A stretch of DNA of 64,000 nucleotides from Pseudoscleropodium purum (taxonomy: Eukaryota; Streptophyta; Bryopsida; Hypnales; Brachytheciaceae), in assembly GCA_963969395.1 (NCBI GenBank), contig OZ017798.1, forward strand, positions 6,688,173 through 6,752,172. Reading direction: 5' to 3'. Under the pieces are notes generated by a model that was given only the letters and a program-made list of their open reading frames with translations, was not told where the DNA came from and did no database searches. Each line of letters opens with the position of its first letter. The stretch's first letter is position 1. Positions 50,441 through 61,579 of this stretch are shown here, piece by piece. Position numbers and translations under genes: made by a program.

Positions 50441-52019
50441 TTACGTTCTTCCTCCGTATAAGTAACATTGAGCTGTGAAGGGAGAACCCCATGTCATATC
50501 GGAGGTTCTGCCAGCAATTCTGGGTGGTAATCCTCCAATTGTACTACCGATTAGCACGTATGTAATCTTCCCAGCCGGAAATCTGCCGTTATAACACCAA
50601 GGACCGACCGTTAGCAAATTGCTCCACAAGCAAACGAATTCATACACCAGTCCAGAATTGCAAAAAACATGAAACTAGGGCAGTCACGTTCAGTGTCTTG
50701 GGAGTTGCTCCAACTTGAAGGAAATTTCACTGACAGTACTAATTGAGATGAAGTAAAATCAAGGACAAGAACGAGAATCAACATGAAATTCGCAAAAATA
50801 TGGGCTGCTCCATGATAAAATGGAGCACAGAAACGTGGGTTGGAGACAAATTGAGCCCATTAATTTTTGCGAAATTCCCATTTGAATGGGTTTTTCCAGG
50901 AGCAGAGAGACTTACACAGTGCCCCCGGAAGTGGTGATTTTCAGCAACTGCCATGGGAACCCATCCGCCGTGATTTGCACAGGCTTGGTCGCCTTCTGCC
51001 CCGCCAGCCAAAACCCGTTAGGATCCTTGAACTGAAAGTAAAGCTTGCTTCCATACTTGTCCGTCTCCGTCCCCGTCCCAAACTTCCCTAACAAGTTTCC
51101 CCCTGCAACATCCGCAATAGTGGCAAACATGCCTCGGTGCCGCCATTGCCCATTCTTTGTGAACTTGTACTGCACTTTCCCGTCCAAGAACACCACCTGC
51201 ATGAATTTCGCCTCTGGTGTCAGAGACGCCGGAATTCCCGTGGGCGGTTGCCGATCTTGGTTGTAGAAGGTGAAGTTCCCCTTGAACGGGACGCTGCACG
51301 TCGCCCCGTGGGAAGAGCAAAGCTCACTGCGAGGAGGCAAACCACCTTGGGTGCCCGTAAGGGATACGAACGCCACTTGGGAAGCGTCTCCTGCGTAACG
51401 ATGCACCTTGATAATCGCCAAATACTCCGAAATCGCTGAAGTGGCAACTTCCACAGCTCTCAACGGCGAAGCTGCACATGGAAATGGTAAGTATCATGAG
51501 CATGGTCCGCAAGCAAGAATTCGAAGACGGAGAAGAAAATAATAGTAACACCCAAGCATTCAAGATTGTTTACCTTGGAGACCGCTGATGGCTTGCCCGG
51601 ATTCGAAGTACGTCCCTTCGCTGTTGATAACATTCCAGTAATACGTCTTCTCCCGCGTTGCCTGGTCGTACACGGCCCGGTAGGTTCCAAGCTTGGTACC
51701 GTCCGGGGCATACACATCGGCGGACGCGCCAGTCTTGCTCCACTCGCGGCGCGTACAGACATACTTCTGCAAACCATTCTGCGTCGTCCCCGTGAATCCC
51801 ACGCTGCACACAATCCACCGTTTCTTGAAAATTATACGAGCGTCACCCAGAATTCTCAAAGCTCAGACAAGAACACTGGAGCTCACTTACAGCGTGAAAT
51901 TCTGAAGCGCAATTCACTTACCTATATCCTTTTGGCGGCACAAGAACAGCCGCGGAAACCACCATCCATGGCTGCGAGTGAACAAGAAGAAGAGCAGTCG
52001 CAAACACACAGAAACTCAT
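50441..52019 (-). CDS. Secreted protein with two tandem DUF3455 domains, 4 exons (copy 2)
   Basis: Function unknown. Exons in transcript order: 52019-51922, 51803-51574, 51471-50916 and 50582-50441; phases 2, 1, 2; 341 residues. The start is MSFCVFATALLLVHSQPW, a signal peptide cut near AVLVPPKGY. Domain 1 has YVCTRREW, DGTKLGTYR, VAFVSLTGTQGGLPP and FTFYNQ; the linker is DRQPPTGIP; domain 2 has VQYKFTKNGQWRHRGMF, GGNLLGKFG, DGFPWQLLKITTSGG, then, from exon 4, ITYVLIGSTIGGLPPRI and FTAQCYLY. The TAA at 50912-50914 that ends the long frame is inside the donor GT|GTAAGTC; exon 4 starts after ACGGCAG|A, the same sequence context as in copy 1. Exons 2 and 3 have the same lengths as in copy 1. Confidence 0.85.
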
Positions 52020-52088
52020 CTCGTGTCTCGATATTACACTCATAAAACACGCACGTCGTCAATCCTGTCAACTCTGTCACGCCGCACT

Positions 52089-52321
52089 CTGCAAACATCA
52101 AGAACCCCTTGCAGTCGGTCTCCTGCACCCCCCGACTCTAAGTCTCCAACCACATTGTCCCACACATGAAAATGAAATCGAGTAGAACGCCCAGAAACGA
52201 CCCCAATTCCGCTATCAGAACCACAAAAACTCACCAGCTCCACTCGAACATGAAATTGTCCTAAACATGAAATTTAAAGAAAGGCCAGAAACAATTCCCA
52301 ATTCCGCAACCATAAAACTCA
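52089..52321 (-). other. Probable 5'-UTR intron with duplicated donor (DUF3455 copy 2)
   Basis: The acceptor TTTGCAG|AGTGCGG leaves the exon resuming at 52088. Two donors with the same context, GAGCTG|GTGAGTTTT, begin introns at 52322 and 52234; they belong to a tandem duplication of about 88 bp (52188-52245 and 52282-52336). Either could serve as the 5' splice site. Inferred from motifs and from the similar arrangement in copy 1. Confidence 0.4.
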
Positions 52322-52425
52322 CCAGCTCCACTCCACTGCGACAGCTCCAATTTCTCACGACCCCCACCTGAAGAAATCGGTTCCAAGCCTCACCCAACAC
52401 AATCTCTAGTCTCAACCTTTCCAGC

Positions 52426-52431
52426 TATATA
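52426..52431 (-). promoter_or_regulatory. TATA box of DUF3455 gene copy 2
   Basis: On the minus strand this reads GGGTATATAGCTGG, about 100 bp upstream of the first proposed 5'-UTR donor and about 400 bp upstream of the ATG. Canonical plant TATA form. Confidence 0.45.
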
Positions 52432-52439
52432 CCCAACCA

Positions 52440-53617
52440 AAGTGGGTTTATTAATTTGCACTCTAACAATGCGGTCTCAGTGGCGATGATTGCCGACTAA
52501 TGCAACCAGGACCGAAGACCTGAACCCAAACCCAAACTAAGTAAACCCAAGCTGGAACTGGATCCCTTGCTGAAATGTCACGAGCAAGGATTGAGGTAAC
52601 CGGCAAGGCTTGGAGTTTCCGAGCAAGTTGAGTTAAGTGAGACACATGCCCACACACGTTGGCACGCGTGCGGACGACAAGCACGTCTGTGAGTAAATGG
52701 GCTTGAGTTTCCTTGGGATTTGTGCGCAATGGGCGCCTAATTGGCGACTGTTTGAGTTTGCTAGTATTAAATTAATGCTTGCGACGGTTGCAGTAAATGC
52801 AGATGCGCATCGAGCGTTCGGGCCGCATTCGAGTGTCGCGGACGTGACGACGACGTCGCCGTCGCGAATGTCACGCTTTTCAGAGTTTCAGCAGAAGCTC
52901 TTAATGGCCGTGACTGGACTGGCGTGGGTCGGTTCTCACGAGCACGATTAGGGATTTGGGGGGATGGAGACTGCTTGTTGTTTCTTTTCTTGGCCACTAT
53001 GGGCGCCTGATAACTTACTGTAAATTCAGATTGAGAGAGGTTTTTGCAGGAAGTTAAATCCTGCATTTGCAGTGGGTCCAGCAGGCTGGATTTACCCTGG
53101 GGAAAACACAAGAATTTTTAACTTTTCACATAAATTTTTTTGCTTCATATTTGCAATCAAAGACCCCTAGGTAAGGTCTAAACTATACCCTAGACATAGC
53201 TTAGAATAGGGTTTCTTTTTTTACTTTCACCCCTAAGAATCCAAAATTACCTTCCTAGCCCCCCTTCAAATGTAGGATTTCATGTCTTGCAAAGTTTTTG
53301 GGAAGGCAAAGGCCAATTTTATCCTTCTATTAAGTTATGTTGTTTGTTTTGTTTTGTTTGATTGTTACAATGAGATCTCCCGGACTGTGGGTCTCCTATT
53401 CACGTGCTTGATATCATCAAAAAGCCCTTGGCGAAGAGGGGTGCATGAACTTGGGTTTGTAGCCTTCCAACCTAGGGCATGAAAGTAATTGAATTTCTAA
53501 GTTTTTATGAATTAAAAAAATTAAAAAACTATTTTTTCTTTTGTTTTGACCATGGTAATGGCATAGGGCACACTAGTAGTCTTGATTTGACCCATGGTGT
53601 AAAACTCCAATTCTATT
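52440..53617. other. Intergenic, no gene seen
   Basis: 52500-53000 is GC-richer and may be upstream regulatory DNA. Frames on both strands overlap and contain nothing recognisable. Confidence 0.35.
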
Positions 53618-55118
53618 TTAACTCCTAAAGGACCACTGTTCCTTCGAGGGACAAATGGGATTTCGGGCAGGTACCTACAGGCTGAATTTTTGTTGTGAAT
53701 TATTTATACTTTTTTTAAAGATAGAAGAATTGATAAGCTTTATGAGAGTATAATTTTTTTCACAATCGGTGCTTGGGAACAATAGTTATGACCAAATAAG
53801 CTTAAATTGAGGGGACGAGGGGTAGTCCAAGCAGTAAAAAAAATTTGCAAAAATTTGAATTTAAAAAAAATATTTTTTTTCCCTCATAGATTGTATTTTT
53901 GTCTATCTGAAAAGCTTTGATTAATCTCATTTGGATTTGTTATCAGAAAGTTATGGAAATTCTTGTTTTTCGGGTAGTTAGAGCATCTTCTTGAAAAAAA
54001 TAACTTGTAGGATTCATTTTGAATGCAATTTTTCAAATTTTCAAATTTTGCATAGTTTATTTTACTTGCTAGAACAATCTCACCATTGGGATTACTGCAT
54101 TTTAATTCCATCTAAAATATATGAATATTTTAGATTTTCCTTCTATTTCTTACCTACTTCTACTTAACCTTGGAGCACTCTGACATCCGATTTTTGGATG
54201 ACAAATAGATTGATATTCAATTTTCTTTCTGAGTTTTGTTTGGATGAAAGTCATCTAAGTTGTGGAGGTTCCTTATCAAGTTCTTGTCCTATCCAATGGT
54301 TGGATTTGGTGTTATTAGAGTGCACATTTTTCTAAAATTATAAATGTGGAAGTATGTCAAGCCAAAAGTTGCATTGATTTTAGTTCAAAACTCAATTTGC
54401 AAAAATGAGGTTATAGATATAAAAAACCCAAAAATTTCAAAAAATCACCATATCAAGAGAACCTCGTTTCAAATCCATTCCAACAAATTTTACTCCAAAA
54501 ATGATAATAATTTATTTGTAATTGAATTTAGAAGGAATTTTGAAATTTCCCTTTCAAAATTAAAAAAAAAATATTGGTGATAGCACTAGTAAATCTAACT
54601 GTATGGATAGAATCTACAATTCAAAATCTACAACTTTTATTTGTATGTCAATTCCATAATATTCTTCCAAATAGCACTTCATAACAATTTTTCCGAAATC
54701 GTCAATTTTGGAAATGGATCTAGATGTTTAGTGGTTAACAATTTTTTTTTAAATGAAAATTAAGTTTTTTTGAATTTCTTTTTTTTTCCTAGACTCTCAA
54801 CTCAATTCTCCACTAAATATTTAAAGCTCAAAACTTTGTAGTGTAAAAATTTTTAGTTAAAAATGTTCAAAGTTAAAAATCCCCTCCCGTAATGTACTAA
54901 AAAAACTTATTTTTCCACTTTAAATGCAAATATCTTGCAATTTGTGAGGTGGAAAAATCTGAAATTTTTTCCACACTTTTTTATACTAGTAAGGTGTAAG
55001 CTCCAATGGTTACATGTAGAAAAAAAAACAATCAAATATTTTTTTTACTCTTTGCTTTAGAAATGGCAGTTTTCAGTGTTTTTTGGCAGAAAAAAGGCCT
55101 CGGTCTTTTAGGGGTTAA
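53618..55118. mobile_element. TTAA-bounded non-autonomous element (1501 bp)
   Basis: Begins TTAACTCCTAAAGGACCACT and ends GGTCTTTTAGGGGTTAA, with TTAA at both boundaries. In its first half it is the reverse complement of the right half of 55345-56263. It is longer than its relatives by about 600 bp, suggesting an internal insertion. Confidence 0.75.
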
Positions 55119-55344
55119 ACCAAAGCAGGTAAATATAAAAATTGATTTGACCTATTGTAGAGTGGTTAGTTTTGTATTTTGTAACTTTGAGATTGATTTT
55201 GTTTCTTTTCTGGCCAAAAAACTTGTGAAAAAAATTCTCTCATGCATCTAATGATTCAATTTGAGAGAATGCTTTTACAAGTTTTTTTTGCACAAGCCAG
55301 TTTTATTTTCTCGATCAATCCACAGTGCTAAAATCCAATTATTT

Positions 55345-56263
55345 TTAACCCCAAGGCCTTTTTTTGGCCAAAAAACACTCAAAACTACCATTTCCATAGC
55401 AAAAGGTGAAAAAAAAATTTAATTGTTTTTTTTCATATCTAACCATAGGATCTCACACCTAACTATTATGAGAATGTGTGGAAAAAATTTCAGAATTTTT
55501 GATCCTACAGATTGCATGATATCTCCGTTTAAAGTGAAAAAAACAAGTTTTCAGCACAGTACGGGACAAGAATTTTTGACTTTGAACATTTTTAATTTTA
55601 ATTTTTTGCACTATAGAGTTTTGAGCTTTAAATCCTTGTGGTATAAAATTAAGTTGAGAGTCTAAGAGAAATTCAAAATATTCAAAAAAACTTAATTTTA
55701 ATTCTTAAAAAAATTATTAAGTAGAAGTAGGTACAAGATAGAAGGAAAATCTAAATTATTAATAACTTTAAAATGAAATTAAAATGCACTAATCCCAATG
55801 GTGAGATTGTTCTTGAAAGCAAGATTGACCATGTGAAATTTTTTATTTTGAAAAATTGTAAGAATTGCATTCAAAAATGAATCCTGCAAGTTATTTTTTC
55901 GAGAAGATGCTTTAATTGCCCCAAAACAAGATTGTCCATAACTTTCTCATAAAAAATTCAAATGTAATGAATTAAAGCTTTCCATGTATACAAAAATATA
56001 ATCTATGAGGAAAAATAATTTAAGAATTTTAAATTTAAATTTCAAAAAAAAAATTGTTGCTCCCCCATCTCCTATTTTGAGCTTATTTGGGCATAACTTT
56101 TGTTCCTGGGCACTGATTGGAAACAAAATTAAATTCCCACGAAGATAATAAATTTTTATATCTTAAAAAAAAAATTCAAAAAATTAGGAAATAATTCAGC
56201 CCATATGTACCTACCCAAAATCCCATTTGTCCCCCGAAGGGACAATGGTCCTTTAGAGGTTAA
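55345..56263. mobile_element. TTAA-bounded non-autonomous element (919 bp)
   Basis: Begins TTAACCCCAAGGCC and ends GGTCCTTTAGAGGTTAA. Opposite in orientation to the neighbouring 53618-55118 copy, so the two form a large inverted pair separated by about 230 bp. Confidence 0.75.
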
Positions 56264-57156
56264 GAGCACTTGCCAATATCAACTATTTGTCTAGTGATAT
56301 CACCATTCACTTTTGACATGAAGAGCATTTCCAATTCACTATTCGACATAGTGGCATAATTTATCAAGGCCTCTATAACTTGTGACTTCTAGTTAACTTT
56401 GAAGTGGTTTACTTTCATTGTCCAATGTGTAAATTTGAATAATCTTGTACCTATGTAAAGTACTTTTGAATGCGCCTCTAATGATAAAAAATTTCAATTT
56501 CTACTTATAGACCAGTCATAAGTTAGAAGTTCATTTGGAGGGGCCGATTCCAGAGTGCATCGAGGATGCCCTAAATTACTAAAATTCACACCGTTCCTTC
56601 AAAATATGAAGTGAATTTATCTGTACTAAGTTAATATACATGCTTCATTGACCTGGAAAAACTACCTCAGTACTTTCAGTGTACTAACTAACTGCCAAGG
56701 AATAAGGCCGACAAAAGTTCAAGATAAAGTAATTTAAGGGGCTCCCACTCCAAACGTAACCAAACCGTACTTCAGTCTCCCTGCAGAGAAACCAAGAATA
56801 CAGTTTACAAGGCCGGAAAAAAACGGACAGGTCTCTCTTGACCACATCTGGTCTTGTGAATAAAATTTCGCCCGCAAGAACTTATGATGAAAATTTTGAA
56901 AATTTGAATTAATACTCAAAATTAGGGAAGGTACCCTAAAGTGAAGAAGAGAAATTCCAGACTACAAAATTAATTACTCCACAATAGCGACAAATCTTTC
57001 CAGTACTTTGAGTTGATGAAAAATCACAAGTTTTTGCACCTTGGGTCAATCAATATTGTAAAACTGGCCTTAGCATAAAAAAATAGTAAAAAAACTCTCT
57101 TAATTGAATCATCATATGTCTACAATGCCCAAGAAAAGAAGTCATGGAATACAAAA

Positions 57157-57752
57157 TGAACCCCTAAAATTTCATGATTATGTTTTCACCCAAAATGCTC
57201 AAAAATTGTCATTTTTAATACAAGTACCAAATTATTGAAAGAAACAAATTTTGACATATGTAATCATAGGATCTTGTAGTATGCTAACTTGACTTGAGAA
57301 CATGTGGTAAAAATATCAGAAATTTCTACCACATGGATTACAAGATATAAACATTTAAATTCACTTAAATCATTTTTTTGACCTAATTTTAAGAATAAAA
57401 ATTAAGTTTTTTTGAATAATTATTTTTTTCTCTAGACTCTCAACACAATGGTATGCCATAAAGATTTAAAGCTCAAAACTCTGTAGTGTAAAAAATTTAA
57501 GTTAAAAATGTTCAAAGTCAAAAAATCTAGTCCTACAATGTGTTGAAAAATTTGTTTTTTCTACTTTAAATGGAGATATCTTGCAATCTATGCTGTCAAA
57601 AATTTTGAAATTTTTTCTACACATTCTCATACTACTTAGGTGTAAGATCCTATGGTTAGATGTGAAAATAATTTTTTTTTACCTTTTGCTATAGAAATGG
57701 TAGTTTTAAGTGTTTTTTGGAAGGAAAAAGACCTTGGTCCTTTAGGGGTTAA
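57157..57752. mobile_element. Short composite TTAA-family element (596 bp)
   Basis: The left end is TGAACCCCTAAAAT (TTAA changed by one base) and the right end GGTCCTTTAGGGGTTAA. The left third resembles 37235-38155; the right two thirds resemble the reverse orientation, so the copy is rearranged or internally deleted. Confidence 0.65.
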
Positions 57753-58803
57753 TTACTCACCGCCCAAGGCAGTTTTGGGTTCCAAAACATTATTGCTTTT
57801 GAAGCAATGTAGATGTAAATGTCACTAAGTTAGAAAGATCTTAATCATACAATCTTATAGAGAACATGTTGTAGATGATGTGAATCAAATTTGGAGTCAT
57901 TTAACCATATAGATTGAAAGATTATAATGTTTTTGTGTTGAAAAAAGATACTGAAATTTTCCTAACAACACACTTAGAGGTGAAATTTGATTTCTAAACT
58001 TACTCAAATGAAAAAACTTGAAACTATAAAGTGATTCAAAACCAGCATACAAACACATTAAAGAAAAAAAATATCAATAAATTGACTCAATGTGTTTGCA
58101 AAATGGCTTGGAAATGTCAAAAAATAGGCAAGAAAAGTTGCAGAAAACACATCTAAGGTTGAACCTCCTTCTACTAAAATGCTTCTCAGTCCCTCATAAC
58201 TTCTTGGATTGATATGAAATTTTAGCCACACAAACTAGACTAGTATGCGCAACTTTTCCAAATTTATTTTTATTGGAAACAGACATTGTATGGAGAAGAA
58301 AGAAGCCACTGAAGTTCATTGTAATCCAAAAATGTTAGGATTTTGAACTTCGAATTGCTCCCAAACATTCAAATCAACTTGGATTTACATGAAAATTTTA
58401 CCACAGTAACTAGACTTCAAGGGGAACATAATCCAACAAATTTTGTTGAAAACAAACATTGGATGAAGGAGATACCCACCCCACCCCACCCCCCCACCCC
58501 CCGAAGGTTCAGCCATCAAATGCAGTTTGGTGGACTCAAATTGAACCTGTGAACTTTCAAGAAATCAATACAACTTGTATTGATTTGAAAATTTTACCAC
58601 ATAAACTAGAAGAGAGAGTGCAACTTTTCCAACAAGTTTTATTGAATTTGAATGACAGATGCAAAAGTTACAACACTTTGAATTTGACTTGAAACCCTGT
58701 GAGGCCACATTTCGGTTGGTGGGGTGGTGAGGGATTAAGAAACTCATCAATCACCCATTATAGTGCAAATTGTAAGGGCTCTAATTGAAATAGCAAAAAA
58801 ACT
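57753..58803. other. Intergenic, no gene seen
   Basis: AT-rich, with a CCCCACCC-rich low-complexity run at about 58480-58503. No gene supported. Confidence 0.45.
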
Positions 58804-58981
58804 CAGATATTTCATTAAAATGGTGGTATTCCACAAACTTGGCATTTTTCGGTTCAAGACGTGCATTCTAAACTGTATAATTGTCCTAGATTTCAAGGTT
58901 TGAGGGTTTGAAATCTATACAAGTCTTAGAAAATTCTTGAAAAAATGCTGAAGGAATGCCACCATTTTAACGAAATATCTG
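58804..58981. mobile_element. MITE with 29-bp terminal inverted repeats (178 bp)
   Basis: The left end starts CAGATATTTCATTAAAATGG and the reverse complement of the right end starts CAGATATTTCGTTAAAATGG; over 29 bases 27 match. No target-site duplication could be recognised, so the superfamily is open. Confidence 0.7.
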
Positions 58982-61579
58982 TTAAATGCAATAAAATCAT
59001 TAAAAAAAACACCACTGATTGCTTCACTCATGAGTAGTGATTATTTTTCAATCTAGTTTTCAATTTCCTAAAATTTTCTTAGATTAGCAGTGTTTTTTTG
59101 CTACTAGTATCTTCACTGGAGTGCTTCAGTTAGGGTCGCCTGTACCGAGGGTTATTAACACTGATCCAAGTGTTAAGTGTACCCAATTGAATTAACTTAA
59201 CCTGAGTGTCAATTGACCGAAGTCCTTGGCGAAAGCTCCAGCACACAGGTAACCCAGGCCGGTGGTTGACATTGTACTGTAGTACCCAAGTCAGTCACAA
59301 GCTGGATCCTCCATGTGATCTTGTGAAGGGAGTCAAAGGACCGCAATCTTTTTCCACCCGAAGTAAAGCAGACGCCATGGGTCCTAATTTGACTTTGGAC
59401 TAGCTCGAGATCTGGTCGCTCTGCAGCACTTTTCTCTGGACGTCAGTTGAATTGCTAGCTGTGTGGTTGGTAAATTAAAAGCCGGGTGGACTCTCTCGAT
59501 CGCCATCTCCGAAAATCCACGACGGTGACAATGACTACACGCTTGCATCAAGGAGCACAGCAGTGCAAGATGGATGTAGACTACGTTCTTGTGGCTTTCG
59601 CAAGAGGTAGGAGACGGTATTGTTGTCACAATTTGTAAGCCATCCTACTTGCGTCACAATGCAATTCATATCCGTAGTGTACATTTCAAGTTTTCCAATA
59701 ATGTACTCGACCGATGTGGGCACTGTTGTACTCAAATAGTGTTGTACAACAATCGTGGCCACAAACTGATACAAATAGTCACATGGCACAAATAGCAAAT
59801 TCACAATGAGAAGATGGAGAATTGGAATATTATACTCCGAAGAAAAAAACAGACATCGATCTACATGAAAGAGCACATGATTGGAGTAAATTCTTTGAAG
59901 CAATAATGAAGCGAGTTTTTCAAGTACCCAGTAAGGTAGAGCATTTGCGTCTTGCAAAACTACAGTTGTGTCCTTATTACTATCTCCCCCAAACAGTGAC
60001 TGAGTGAGAAATTGATTAAGAGCCCTTGCTGAGCACATGATTGTGCCATTTTTTCAAGCATCACTTAGAACTGTTTCTTTCGAAGCCTTTCCCTGTATTT
60101 TGCGTCACACTGTTCACAGTAAAAACTGATGTTGCTAGAATTGTAGAACCTGGACTAGCTTGAATTGCAACCAAGTCAGTAAAAATTTGAAATGAGAACT
60201 TACTGGATGTTCTCCAATCCTAATCAAATTTTGAAAATAATACTGAATCAGTTGGATTCCGTTTAATTCTACATAAGAGATGAAGATTTTTCATAGCAAG
60301 AACATCTGGAATCCACACTCCCAATGAGCCACGCCTCTTGGTGAAACAGATGCAAATGGTCTCAAGTCTCGACTGAGGCTTTTGACCAATACTATTCACT
60401 ATTCAGTTTGAAGGATCCGCCCATTAAGTCCCTCACAGTTCATAATCCGTCTGCAAAGCTGAGCAGTTCCTTAAGAGCACGAGTGCATAGCAATAGGAAA
60501 ACTCGCAGTCCTGACTGACTTCCTGACCAATTCCTCATTTTAGGGGACCACATCAAGCTTTAAGAATTGGCGAGAGTGCATTTTGGAATGTGTCATAAGA
60601 AAACAGTGAATGCAGTTTAATTGGTTGTCCAGAATGAGCATGATTGCTTGCCTGCTCCAAAGAATACAAATACATACATAACTTGGATATGACAGAAATT
60701 GGAGTGAACAGACTTCAATTTGGAATGCTCTGCTCCTTATTAGGGTCCATCTGCAATGAAGTTAGGGGCTTAGGGCAGAGCACAGGCAGCCCTTCGCTTG
60801 CCATCTTTCGTTTTTCGCTGGGGTGGCTCCAAGAATGTAGCCTCAGCTTCGAATCCTGGAAAATTTTGCATAATATCTTTTGTTATTTTGGAAGATATAA
60901 TGCAATTTCTAGAAATTGCAATAAAACTTCAACTGAATTTCTGTAAAATCTGGAAAAATAATTGCAATTTCTTCCTTAAATTTTCTAAATCTCAGTAGCA
61001 ACTGTCCTGTAACCCCTGAAACTGGAATAGCAACTTGAAACCCAGTGAGCTTTGCTGTATCAAAACTTGAAGTGATAAGGACATAGTCCACTCTTAACTC
61101 CCAGGACACAGACGCTTATGGATGGTAAAGGTCATACATCGTATAACTCTAACCTTGAAAACCTTCATTTCATTGCTGAGGATGCACTTCATTTTGGAGA
61201 TACTTTCGCTCTGCGCAAGCTTCATTTGAGGAGATAGCACACTTGTTGGATCCAGAAAAGATTGTCAAACCGGTACAAACTTTCATGGACATATTTATAT
61301 ATGTTTTGGACTGTAAAAGCAACGGCACAGAGAGCAATGGGATTCGTGTTAGGAATTCTGAAGGAAGGTTTGCACTTTGGATCCATGAGGTATTGTTCCG
61401 ACTTAACTTATCGGTTTTCAGTACTTGTATACTGGCTTTGAGAGTTTGGTTGCCTCACCTTGTCATGGAGGTGCTTTTCAGTAGTAGAGTGTGAATTTGG
61501 AGAATTGGCAAGGTTTTTTTTTTGTGGAGAACATATTTAGATTTTTTTGGGATGAAAGGTGAAAACTATCTTCGAGAAG
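58982..61579. other. Intergenic, no gene supported
   Basis: 59100-60000 and 60300-61500 have near-genic composition and several short frames on both strands. The frame at 61243-61390 (+), LLDPEKIVKPVQTFMDIF, ends at a GT but matches nothing I know. No upstream exons of the eIF2-alpha relic could be found. Confidence 0.35.
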
